From positions 124,001 through 188,000 of the forward strand of contig JABANP010000010.1 of the NCBI GenBank assembly GCA_013115135.1: a stretch of DNA of 64,000 nt. Reading direction: 5' to 3'. This DNA comes from Perkinsus olseni (Eukaryota; Perkinsozoa; Perkinsida; Perkinsidae). The position numbers and the translations under genes were made by a program. Below the pieces are notes generated by a model. That model had not been told where the DNA came from, did no database searches, and was given only the letters and a program-made list of their open reading frames with translations. Below, in pieces: positions 11,286 through 20,204 of this stretch. Numbering within the stretch: the first letter of the stretch is position 1; the number at the start of each line of letters is the position of its first letter.

Positions 11286-12782
11286 ATGATGCAAGCAAGA
11301 GCTCAGGAACGGAAATTGGTACTTCAGATTGTGGAATCTAAACTACTCGCTGTGGAGCAGGACATAATGTACTTAGAGAAAAAACGAGCTTGCTACGCAC
11401 AGCGAAGGTCAGTAGATGACTCGGCTTCGTTGACCGGTCGATCGATGGTCGCATTTAGGCTGGAAATCGCCTGCGAACTCCAAAGAAGGCAGATGCTCGC
11501 CATGCCCGTCGGACAGCTTCCCGTTCGAACACATTGTCCAATTCCTAACTGACAGAGACATTGCGAGACTCTCTGCTACGAATCGTCATTACCACGTGGC
11601 TTGTCGTGACCCGATCAAAGGGAAGCTGCTGGTTCCGCACATCGCTCATGGTGGAACTAGCTCTGTATCATTCGGTCGTGCCGCTAAGGTCGTTAACCGA
11701 GTCTGTCTGCCTAGCATTCAGAGCTTGAAGTTGGATGCGAGGAAGCCTGGGGCTCATGGCCTTCTGTCAGCTCTGTCTCGATTGAGGCCAGGCTCGGTGC
11801 CCAACGTCCGAATCTTGCGGGTCAACTGTGCCGCTGAGAAGGAGCACTTTGTTGACGACCTGGTTGATTTGTGCACGAAAGTCTTCGCGCCTGACCAGCT
11901 AGAGTCGCTCCACATCAGTGGCCTTCGAAGCTTCGATACTCTATGTGCTATACTGCGGGCTCATAGTATGTCTTTGAGGACTGTCCGGGCGGACTACTTC
12001 GTAGCTGGCCACGAGGCGACGTTCGAGCAAGAGGCTCTCCCGGTTATGCCGAGGCTTACTTCATTAGCGCTCGACGTTGCGGACGTGACGGAGATTTCGG
12101 CTACTCTCGCGTTGGACATACTGAATGCTATTGAGCGACCGGAGGAGGTGAGTGTGTTTTTCCGTAGTTATGCGCATTGTTGTACTGTTAGGTTCAGCGG
12201 CTGTATTTGCCACATGTTGAGATCAGCGGTGATAGTGATGCTGTTAGTGCAGTAGCAAAAGCACTTAGCCGTTTCACGACCCTGAAGCAGCTGGTAGGAG
12301 GTTGTCTTCTCATCTTACAGGAAGTCGGTATTCTGGTAGGTCCTGAGGTTCGCGTTCATGCCAGTGAGCGTGAAGGAGCTAGTCAAGATGCGTCAAGTCG
12401 ACTTGAGGCATCTTCCGGCTGTCTGCATTTCTGATCACTTCATCGTGGCCATGGAGAGGTGGGCGCCGTGGTGGCCCGGCATATCCGAAGTGAGTCTCAT
12501 TTTTCCCTCTCCGGGATGCTCGAGCGTGTCATCATTTCCGTGCAGGTGTGGGAAAAGGAGGATAGCATCACTGGTCTATCGGTATTTCAAGAGCAAATAG
12601 ACTTCGAAGCTCTCGGCACATCAGCTGCTCGGGAATGGCTCAAACTCAGTCACGAAGAGAAGCAAATATGGGAGGAGGAGATCGCCCCGATGCTCAAAGG
12701 GTTGTACTCGGAACCTCAGACGAGATCGCAACCAGAGCCTCCTCGACGTGGCAGAGACGACCAGTGTGCTGCCGCCACATAA
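11286..12782 (+). CDS. F-box-like protein
   Basis: Five exons keep one frame: 11286-11407, 11493-12147, 12192-12293, 12340-12489 and 12546-12782, giving about 421 residues. The N-terminus is a predicted coiled coil (KLLAVEQDIMYLEKKRA). An F-box-like helix pair follows near residues 50-75 (FPFEHIVQFLTDRDIARLSA), then Leu-rich repeat-like segments (SLKLDARKPG, LESLHISGLRSFDTL, LTSLALDVADV). The family recruits substrates to SCF ubiquitin ligases, so a substrate adaptor is the likely role. The C-terminal exon carries a charged helix (AREWLKLSHEEKQIWEEEI) and a Pro/Arg tail. The intron at 11408-11492 is inferred because the coiled coil and F-box lie in different frames. The B-box-like sequence at 11254 lies just upstream of the chosen start. 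Confidence 0.6.
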
Positions 12783-12818
12783 CGTATTTTTGCAGTATCG
12801 CTTTGCTATGTCCTTGGC

Positions 12819-13393
12819 TTGATGCCGACTGTACCATTAGCCTATTTCGTTCACTACGAGCTTATGAGCCCTTCGGCTCGACAAGAGGCATATCGGATTG
12901 CTACCATTCGGAAGAAGCGCATGTCTAAGCCGCTCGATTGTTGTTGTTCTTGTCGTTATCATCATCGTAATTGTCTTCACACTTCCATCAGAGATACTCT
13001 CTTACGTACAGTAGAGGCTTTCAAGGTGCCCTCGAACAGCTGTATATACGATCGTGTCCAAACTATGGCGCCTGCTAAGGCACGGTATCTCATCATTCAG
13101 CGACACACTGTGAATAACTCCTTCACGGCCTCAGTCTTTGAGTTGAAGTTCTCAAACCATCTGGTGGCCAGTGCCAACTTCGGTGCCGGATTCCCGTTAA
13201 ATATCCGTTTCGTTCGCTTGGAGTGCCAATCGTATCTGACCATCTTGAGGTGGCGGACCGCTTGAACCCACAAGTCCGCTACTTTATCATGAACCTCCTC
13301 GCGGATTATTGCGGACTGAGACGCGTCGACTCCAAAGAACTCACTGATCTTCAGAAGTTCGCAAGATCAGTGAGCTCCATTGCAACACAATAA
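12819..13393 (+). CDS. Hypothetical, possibly two exons
   Basis: A frame from 12819 to 13265 gives a polar protein with a Cys/His patch (DCCCSCRYHHRNC). A second frame takes over near 13210 and encodes a helical stretch (LEVADRLNPQVRYFIMNLLA) that ends SVSSIATQ at 13393. I found no clean splice joining them and recognise no family. It sits 68 nt before the first TIR-like gene, on the same strand. It may be the decayed remains of a gene or the 3' exons of another model. Confidence 0.3.
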
Positions 13394-13460
13394 CTGAGGG
13401 TATAGCATCTTCTGAATCTGGTGGAGATCGCATGCCCATAGTTCTTGTCCTGAATTCCTG

Positions 13461-14915
13461 ATGAGTGTGTTGGAGAGTAACCAGCCTGTTGAAGTCTGTG
13501 ATGGATCAACTTCCGCTGGAACGCCCGCTGCAGCGTCGATCAGGGGTGTCTCTGTGCGCGATATCAGCCGGAGATGGACTTTGTTCCGTGGTTCTGAAGG
13601 ATCCGATGAGACTTATGCCCTCTCGAAGCCTGTCGAAGAGTTGGATATGTTTCTCAGCCATTCTTGGTCCGGCAGTCCCTTCTGGAAGCATTTGACGCTG
13701 ATAAGTATCCTTTATGTCAAGACTGGTTACATCGCCATGCTGGCCACGGTTATTCCTCTATCAGTTGGAATATATTTCCTGCCAGCCCACCAGAGAATTG
13801 CGTCTCTCGTCGTACAGATTCTGGGAGCGATCGCTTTTGTACTCGGCATCTGCTTCGGTCATCTCGTGCCCAGTCGAAGTAACAAGAGGATGGTATTCCT
13901 CGACAAGTGTTGTATACCTCAGAATGACTCTGCTGCGAGAAGACAGGGGATATACAATATGGATACGTTCCTCCGTCGGTCCAAGCAACTACTCATCCTT
14001 TGGACCCCCGACTACTTCTCGAGACTCTGGTGTGTCTTCGAGTTGGCCAGCTATCTCCGCACTCATGATGAGAAGACAGCTCGTTTTAGGTCAGTTCCGC
14101 ATTTTAGGTTTTACATCTTCGTTACACTTTGCGAGTTCGCCATCCTCTGGGCAGTGGGAGTGCTTGGAGAGGTATTGCCCTCGGCAGCATCCGTCTGGTT
14201 CACATTTACTGGCGAACTACTGTTAGAAGTTTTGGCCTCTATTGCTCTCTGTTTTGTTATACTTTATTTTTTCGTACCGGCCAAGTCCATCTTGGCTGCT
14301 CAGCTTTCGTCTTTAACTGTGGCGTCGGCGGAATGCTCTTGGACTGGCGACAAACGAATGCTTAGCAGCATCATCGAAGGCTGGTACGGCTCGGATCAAG
14401 AGTTCGAGAGAAGTGTCCGTACCACGTTCTCACAGAGCTGGTCACGACAACACATTCTAGTCGTGGAGGCTCTTGGTCTTGTTGCTTCCCCATACGTTAA
14501 CGTTCTTTTCCCAGACCTGGCAGGTGTGTTATCACTGTACTCGGTCTATCACGCGGATCCGAATGTTCTACCCGTGTACGTCTATGTTCGAGATATCCTC
14601 ATTGTGTTGATACTATTGGCTTGCCGAACCCCGCTCGTCTTGGGTTTGTGTTTCCAGGTCGCCGATTTCATGAGAGACCGGCGCCTGACAGCATTGATCG
14701 TCACCGCTTTCTGTTGTATTTACCATTTCGTTCTTTATGTTTTTACTCGAGGCATTATGTTCAGCCTCGGTGATCCGGGCCGCTCGACCTTTGGAGTACC
14801 AGAGCCGTATCGATGGAGCTCTGTGGTCATCGCTTTTATAGCGCTCGCTCTAACATTTACCGTAAACTCCGGCTGGTCGAGATTCCTTGGCTGCTCCCGT
14901 CAGTTACTCCGCTGA
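13461..14915 (+). CDS. TIR-like multi-pass membrane protein, copy 1
   Basis: This is a single uninterrupted 484-residue frame. FLSHSW at 64-69 resembles the first beta strand of TIR domains. MVFLDKCCIPQND at 144-156 resembles the second strand, and RLWCVFEL at 188-195 resembles the WCxxEL helix. Glu194 aligns with the catalytic Glu of NAD-cleaving TIR domains. Two hydrophobic helices (about 89-106 and 114-136) lie between the first two motifs, so a membrane hairpin seems inserted in the fold. Further helices lie near 217-236, 246-271, 332-358, 372-402, 409-434 and 452-471. Between helices 4 and 5 is a soluble block with AEC and WYGS (308-311) found in all copies. The fold assignment is inferred from motifs. 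Similar LDK/WC proteins are, from memory, common in dinoflagellates and uncharacterised. A hairpin lies just after the stop. The absence of introns contrasts with neighbouring genes. Confidence 0.8.
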   Translation: MSVLESNQPVEVCDGSTSAGTPAAASIRGVSVRDISRRWTLFRGSEGSDETYALSKPVEELDMFLSHSWSGSPFWKHLTLISILYVKTGYIAMLATVIPLSVGIYFLPAHQRIASLVVQILGAIAFVLGICFGHLVPSRSNKRMVFLDKCCIPQNDSAARRQGIYNMDTFLRRSKQLLILWTPDYFSRLWCVFELASYLRTHDEKTARFRSVPHFRFYIFVTLCEFAILWAVGVLGEVLPSAASVWFTFTGELLLEVLASIALCFVILYFFVPAKSILAAQLSSLTVASAECSWTGDKRMLSSIIEGWYGSDQEFERSVRTTFSQSWSRQHILVVEALGLVASPYVNVLFPDLAGVLSLYSVYHADPNVLPVYVYVRDILIVLILLACRTPLVLGLCFQVADFMRDRRLTALIVTAFCCIYHFVLYVFTRGIMFSLGDPGRSTFGVPEPYRWSSVVIAFIALALTFTVNSGWSRFLGCSRQLLR

Positions 14916-15105
14916 ACGGCTGCTAGACCCCTGATGGTGTGTCGACTCACGGGGAGACGGCCTTTGTCTCAGAAAAGCACCACCCGGTCGGTGGAGGTCT
15001 CCTATTTCGTCAGGCGAGGAGCGCATGATTTTTCGGACAAGTTTTAGTACACTACCTTCTGATTATTAGTCGGTATCTTCATTCAATAGAGTAGCCCTCT
15101 GGTAG

Positions 15106-15543
15106 ATTCGTCTTTCTGATATCTTTGGCGAGCCTTCGGTTCTCTCATCCTACGTCCACTATCTGGTCGCCGGTTCTCATCACACAGGTCGTTTTAGGGC
15201 AAGGAAATGGTTCGTCTTGAATCTCCTGTGATAAACCCGCCCTCGGAGAGATTAACAGCCTGACTTCGTGAATGCGGATGACGATGAGTATCAGTGCTCG
15301 AGATTCGAGACCGTGTTCACTTGCCGTAGAAATTGGTCATTTCTGTGAATCGTCATACCCCCATCCTTCGTCAAAAATGAGGGTGCTGAAGAAGCTTAGG
15401 GACCGTTGGAGAGGATGATGTCCACAAGCTCTCTCGGGAGCTGCAGTATCGCATTCAATATGATCTGGCGAGTTTCATTTCGACATGTTGGCACGTGTTT
15501 GCCGGGGATCCCTGCGGTGAAGTATCTTTCAGTGCTTTCTCTC
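15106..15543. repeat. Duplicated spacer block A, first copy
   Basis: This 438-bp block recurs almost identically at 17416-17853. It forms the left part of a tandem duplication that also carries the TIR-like gene. On the minus strand both copies encode the phrase LQLPRELVDIIL, which resembles the start of an F-box, but no complete gene is visible. Confidence 0.85.
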
Positions 15544-15851
15544 TGTTTGTTTGTTCGACTTCCCGAGGACGTTCGACTCAACCGTTGCTCATTAAGAGGT
15601 CACGCTTCTTCCCCCCTGTTTAGAGTCGGGGTGTTTGGGTTCATCACCTTGTATTCTGCTGAAGGTCGGATTGGCCCACCTTCGTGCAACGAGCGTACAT
15701 TGTTGGTGATTATTAGTGACTCGCTACCCACAGCGTACAATGCCATTTGCGGGATGCTAGATTGCCAATTCCCCCGGCATCATTGCGCTCATACCCCCTT
15801 TGTTCAGATTTTGGCCAACATTATTGACACCGAGTCCCTTTCTTCCTCGCT

Positions 15852-17273
15852 ATGTCCAATGAGAGCTCCGCGGATATCGAGGAGCGAGGTTCACTCATCA
15901 GGGGTGTCCCGCTCCGTAGTATCACATCTCGATGGACTTTGTTCCGTGGTTCTGAAGGATCCGATGAGACTTACGCCCTCTCGAAGCCTGTTGAAGAGTT
16001 GGATATGTTTCTCAGCCATTCTTGGTCCGGCAGTCCCTTCTGGAAGCATTTGACGCTGATAAGTATCCTTTATGTCAAGACTGGTTACATCGCCATGCTG
16101 GCCACGGTTATTCCTCTATCAGTTGGAATATATTTCCTGCCAGCCCACCAGAGAATTGCGGCTCTCGTCGTACAGATCCTGGGAGCGATCGCTTTTGTAC
16201 TCGGCATCTGCTTCGGTCATCTCGTGCCCAGTCGAAGTAACAAGAGGATGGTATTCCTCGACAAGTGTTGTATACCTCAGAATGACTCTGCTGCGAGAAG
16301 ACAGGGGATATACAATATGGATGCGTTCCTCCGTCGGTCTAAGCAACTATTCATCCTTTGGACCCCCGACTACTTCTCGAGACTCTGGTGTGTCTATGAG
16401 TTGGCCAGCTATCTCCGCACTCATAATGAGAAGACAACTCGTTTTAGATCGGTCCCATGCTTTAGATTTTTCATTTACGCTACACTCTGCGAGTTCGCCA
16501 TCCTTTTGATGGTGCGAGTTCTCGGAGAGGATTGGTCGTTCGAGGATCTCCCGTATATTGTAGTGGCTCTCGACATTTTTCTGGAAGTAATGGCCTCTAT
16601 TGCTCTCTGTTTTGTTATACTTTATTTTTTCGTACCAGCCAAGTCCATCTTGGCTGCTCAGCTTTCGTCTTTAACTGTTGCGTCGGCGGAATGCTCTTGG
16701 ACTGGCGACAAACGAATGCTTAGGAGCATCATCGAAGGCTGGTACGGCTCGGATCAAGAGTTCGAGAGAAGTATCCGGACCACGTTCTCACAGAGCTGGT
16801 CACGACAACACATTTTAGTCGTGGAGGCTCTTGGCCTTGTTGCTTCCCCATACGTTAACGTTCTTTTCCCACACCTGGCAGGTGTGTTATCACTGTACTC
16901 GGTCTATCACGCGGATCCGAATGTTCTACCCGTGTACGTCTATGTTCGAGATATCCTCATTGTGTTGATACTATTGGCTTGCCGAACCCCGCTCGTCTTG
17001 GGTTTGTGTTTCCAGGTCGCCGATTTCATGAGAGACCGGCGCCTGATAGCATTGATCGTCACCGCTTTCTGTTGTATTTACCATTTCGTTCTTTATGTTT
17101 TTACTCGAGGCATTATGTTCAGCCTCGGTGATCCGGGCCGCTCGACCTTTGGAGTACCAGAGCCGTATCGATGGAGCTCTGTGGTCATCGCTTTTATAGC
17201 GCTCGCTCTAACATATACCGTAAACTTCGGTTGCTCGAGAGTCTTTGAGTGCTTTCGTCAATCACTTCGCTGA
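15852..17273 (+). CDS. TIR-like multi-pass membrane protein, copy 2
   Basis: An intronless frame of 473 residues. It is nearly identical to copies 1 and 3 except for the first 20 residues and one internal segment. The start MSNESSADIEERGSL is shared with copy 3. FLSHSW, LDKCCIPQND and RLWCVYEL (Tyr replaces Phe) are all kept, including the Glu. Between RTH and EVMAS (about residues 190-248, helix 3 and the following loop) it differs sharply from copies 1 and 3 (CFRFFIYATLCEFAIL, DWSFEDLPYIVVALD) and then returns to near identity. This patchwork suggests gene conversion or selection on that loop. A perfect 8-bp hairpin lies 26 nt after the stop. Its 5' flank is shared with copy 3. Confidence 0.8.
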   Translation: MSNESSADIEERGSLIRGVPLRSITSRWTLFRGSEGSDETYALSKPVEELDMFLSHSWSGSPFWKHLTLISILYVKTGYIAMLATVIPLSVGIYFLPAHQRIAALVVQILGAIAFVLGICFGHLVPSRSNKRMVFLDKCCIPQNDSAARRQGIYNMDAFLRRSKQLFILWTPDYFSRLWCVYELASYLRTHNEKTTRFRSVPCFRFFIYATLCEFAILLMVRVLGEDWSFEDLPYIVVALDIFLEVMASIALCFVILYFFVPAKSILAAQLSSLTVASAECSWTGDKRMLRSIIEGWYGSDQEFERSIRTTFSQSWSRQHILVVEALGLVASPYVNVLFPHLAGVLSLYSVYHADPNVLPVYVYVRDILIVLILLACRTPLVLGLCFQVADFMRDRRLIALIVTAFCCIYHFVLYVFTRGIMFSLGDPGRSTFGVPEPYRWSSVVIAFIALALTYTVNFGCSRVFECFRQSLR

Positions 17274-17298
17274 ACGGCCTCTACACCCCTTCAGTTGT

Positions 17299-17320
17299 GC
17301 CGCCCTTGCAGCAGGGCGGC
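17299..17320 (+). terminator. Perfect 8-bp stem-loop after copy 2
   Basis: GCCGCCCT pairs with AGGGCGGC around a 6-nt loop (TGCAGC), followed by TTTC. Copies 1 and 3 have differently sequenced hairpins at the equivalent place. A role in RNA 3'-end formation or stability is inferred only. Confidence 0.5.
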
Positions 17321-17415
17321 TTTCATCTCAGCGAAGCCCCGCGTTAAGTCGGTGTCTACATTCGAGACAGTAGCCGCTGCTGACGGTGTATTTTCTTATA
17401 GTACTTCAGCTGTTC

Positions 17416-17853
17416 ATTCGTCTTTCTGATATCTGTGACGAGCCTTCGGTTCTCTCATCCTACGTCCACTATCTGGTCGCCGGTTCTCATCACACAGGTC
17501 GTTTTAGGGCAAGGAAATGGTTCGTCTTGAATCTCCTGTGATAAACCCGCCCTCGGAGAGATTAACAGCCTGACTTCGTGAATGCGGATGACGATGAGTA
17601 TCAGTGCTCGAGATTCGAGACCGTGTTCACTTGCCGTAGAAATTGGTCATTTCTGTGAGTCGTCATACCCCCATCCTTCGTCAAAAATGAGGGTGCTGAA
17701 GAAGCTTAGGGACCGTTGGAGAGGATGATGTCCACAAGCTCTCTCGGGAGCTGCAGTATCGCATTCAATATGATCTGGCGAGTTTCATTTCGACATGTTG
17801 GCACGTGTTTGCCGGGGATCCCTGCGGTGAAGTATCTTTCAGTGCTTTCTCTC
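17416..17853. repeat. Duplicated spacer block A, second copy
   Basis: Near-identical copy of 15106-15543, offset 2310 bp. Here the block is separated by 587 bp of unrelated sequence from the part that follows it directly in the first copy. Confidence 0.85.
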
Positions 17854-18440
17854 ACATTTATCATGGCGAAAGAGAAAGGGCTAACACGAGCCATGCACTA
17901 TGATTATCTCCTGGTGTTCTACCTCTTGTAGAGCATAACTGAGAGGACCCAACCGTATGATCTGCGCTGGTGCGTTGTTCTTATCGATAACGGTGGCATT
18001 CGGAAATCGCCATTCCGCAGTTAATGCCCTTTGCCCGCCGTAAGCACTCTGTTGGCATGCCACTAGTACCAGCTGCTACTGACTCTGGAGCCTCATGTCA
18101 TCTGATTTTCCTCAACACACACTTGCTTGTGATGTCTGCGATTGCCCTATCGTTATTTTACCAACTAGCCGTGCCTTCTCATCCGTAGTTTTGCGCTGAG
18201 TTCGGCTGGCGTCTGAACTTGCTATCAGGCCCGATTAGCAAAATCGTGGACGATGAGTGAGGATTTTCTTTAGAAATGGCTCCAGCGGAATCAATTATGC
18301 GTACGGAGTTCCTAAGAATGATTGACAAGGAGCGCCGAATAGATCATTTTTCAGCGCCCAATGGATTCCTGAAATCCATTTCGCTAGCAGTGTATCAAAG
18401 TCGGCTCTAGAGGGCTGGTTGCTGCGGTCTTCAGCGACCA
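17854..18440. mobile_element. 587-bp insertion between duplicated blocks (candidate, origin unknown)
   Basis: In the first duplicate, block A runs directly into the sequence beginning CTGTTTGTTTG (15543). In the second it is interrupted by this 587 bp, and the downstream match resumes at 18441. No terminal inverted repeats, target-site duplication or transposase-like frame are visible. It may equally be sequence deleted from the first copy. Confidence 0.4.
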
Positions 18441-18749
18441 CTGTTTGTTTGTTCGACTTCCCGAGGACGTTCGACTCAACCGTTGCTCATTAAGAGGTCA
18501 CGCTTCTTCCCCCCTGTTTAGAGTCGGGGTGTTTGGGTTCATCACCTTGTATTCTGCTGAAGGTCGGATTGGCCCACCTTCGTGCAACGAGCGTACATTG
18601 TTGGTGATTATTAGTGACTCGCTACCCACAGCGTACAATGCCATTTGCGGGATGCTAGATTGCCAATTCCCCCGGCATCATTGCGCTCATTCCCCCTTTG
18701 TTCAGATTTTGGCCAACATTATTTACACCGAGTCCCTTTCATCCTCGCT

Positions 18750-20171
18750 ATGTCCAATGAGACCTCCGCGGATATCGAGGAGCGAGGTTCACTCATCAGG
18801 GGTATCCCGCTCCGTAGTATCACATCTCGGTGGACTTTGTTCCGTGGTTCTGAAGGATCCGATGAGACTTATGACCTCTCGAAGCCTGTTGAAGAGTTGG
18901 ATATGTTTCTCAGCCATTCTTGGTCCGGCAGTCCCTTCTGGAAGCATTTGACGCTGATAAGTATCCTTTATGTCAAGACTGGTTACATCGCCATGCTGGC
19001 CACGGTTATTCCTCTATCAGTTGGAATATATTTCCTGCCAGCCCACCAGAGAATTGCGGCTCTCGTCGTACAGATCCTGGGAGCGATCGCTTTTGTACTC
19101 GGCATCTGCTTCGGTCATCTCGTGCCCAGTCGAAGTAACAAGAGGATGGTATTCCTCGACAAGTGTTGTATACCTCAGAATGACTCTGCTGCGAGAAGAC
19201 AGGGGATATACAATATGGATACGTTCCTCCGTCGGTCCAAGCAACTACTCATCCTTTGGACCCCCGACTACTTCTCGAGACTCTGGTGTGTCTTCGAGTT
19301 GGCCAGCTATCTCCGCACTCATGATGAGAAGACAGCTCGTTTTAGGTCAGTTCCGCATTTTAGGTTTTACATCTTCGTTACACTTTGCGAGTTCGCCATC
19401 CTCGGGGCAGTGGGAGTGCTTGGAGAGGTATTGCCCTCGGCAGCATCCGTCTGGTTCACATTTACTGGCGAACTACTGTTAGAAGTTTTGGCCTCTATTG
19501 CTCTCTGTTTTGTTATACTTTATTTTTTCGTACCGGCCAAGTCCATCTTGGCTGCTCAGCTTTCGTCTTTAACTGTGGCGTCGGCGGAATGCTCTTGGAC
19601 TGGCGACAAACGAATGCTTAGCAGCATCATCGAAGGCTGGTACGGCTCGGATCAAGAGTTCGAGAGAAGTGTCCGGACCACGTTCTCACAGAGCTGGTCA
19701 CGACAACACATTTTAGTCGTGGAGGCTCTTGGTCTTGTTGCTTCCCCATACGTTAACATTCTTTTCCCGCAACTGGCAGGTGTGTTATCACTGTACTCGG
19801 TCTATCACGCGGATCCGAATGTTCTACCCGTGTACGTCTATGTTCGAGATATCCTCATTGTGTTGATACTATTGGCTTGCCGAACCCCGCTCGTCTTGGG
19901 TTTGTGTTTCCAGGTCGCCGATTTCGTGAGAGACCGGCGCCTGATAGCATTAGTCGTCACCGCTTTCTGTTGCATTTACCATCTCGTTCTTTATATTTTT
20001 ACTCGAGGCATTATGTTCAGCCTCGGTGATCCGGGACGCTCGACCTTTGGGGTACCAGAGCCGTGTCGATGGAGCTCTCTGGTAATCGCTATCATCGCGG
20101 TTTCTCTGACATATAGCGTGAACTTCGGTTGCTCGAGAGTCTTTGGATGCTTCCGTCAGTTCCTCTGTTGA
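18750..20171 (+). CDS. TIR-like multi-pass membrane protein, copy 3
   Basis: An intronless frame of 473 residues. The start at 18750 matches copy 2's start, and the open frame upstream is shared flanking sequence. The N-terminal 190 residues follow copy 2, while the variable segment after RTH (DEKTARFRSVPHF, VLPSAASVWFTFTGELL) matches copy 1 almost exactly. The catalytic-type Glu in RLWCVFEL, LDKCCIPQND and WYGS are intact. The last 30 residues differ slightly (CRWSSLVIAIIAVSLTY). It arose with copy 2 by a tandem duplication covering at least 15543-17273 and 18441-20171 (offset 2898 bp). A 7-bp hairpin (CCCCGCG, loop GTTGTT) lies 13 nt after the stop. Confidence 0.8.
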   Translation: MSNETSADIEERGSLIRGIPLRSITSRWTLFRGSEGSDETYDLSKPVEELDMFLSHSWSGSPFWKHLTLISILYVKTGYIAMLATVIPLSVGIYFLPAHQRIAALVVQILGAIAFVLGICFGHLVPSRSNKRMVFLDKCCIPQNDSAARRQGIYNMDTFLRRSKQLLILWTPDYFSRLWCVFELASYLRTHDEKTARFRSVPHFRFYIFVTLCEFAILGAVGVLGEVLPSAASVWFTFTGELLLEVLASIALCFVILYFFVPAKSILAAQLSSLTVASAECSWTGDKRMLSSIIEGWYGSDQEFERSVRTTFSQSWSRQHILVVEALGLVASPYVNILFPQLAGVLSLYSVYHADPNVLPVYVYVRDILIVLILLACRTPLVLGLCFQVADFVRDRRLIALVVTAFCCIYHLVLYIFTRGIMFSLGDPGRSTFGVPEPCRWSSLVIAIIAVSLTYSVNFGCSRVFGCFRQFLC

Positions 20172-20184
20172 ACGGCCGCCAGAC

Positions 20185-20204
20185 CCCCGCGGTTGTTCGC
20201 GGGG
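20185..20204 (+). terminator. 7-bp stem-loop after copy 3
   Basis: CCCCGCG pairs with CGCGGGG around GTTGTT. It occupies the same place as the copy 2 hairpin but has a different stem sequence, which suggests the structure rather than the sequence is kept. Confidence 0.45.

Noticed and set aside
13664..14365. Long overlapping frames within the TIR-like genes on other frames and strand
   Set aside because: They recur in every near-identical copy only because the parent gene is repeated. They lack domain similarity and are shadows.
15106..18440. CRISPR-like or satellite array
   Set aside because: The repeats are two long blocks from tandem duplication, not short regularly spaced units.
18645..18749. 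35-residue N-terminal extension on copy 3
   Set aside because: The extension is shared spacer sequence also found before copy 2, where it is not in frame with the start. The internal ATG at 18750 matches copy 2.
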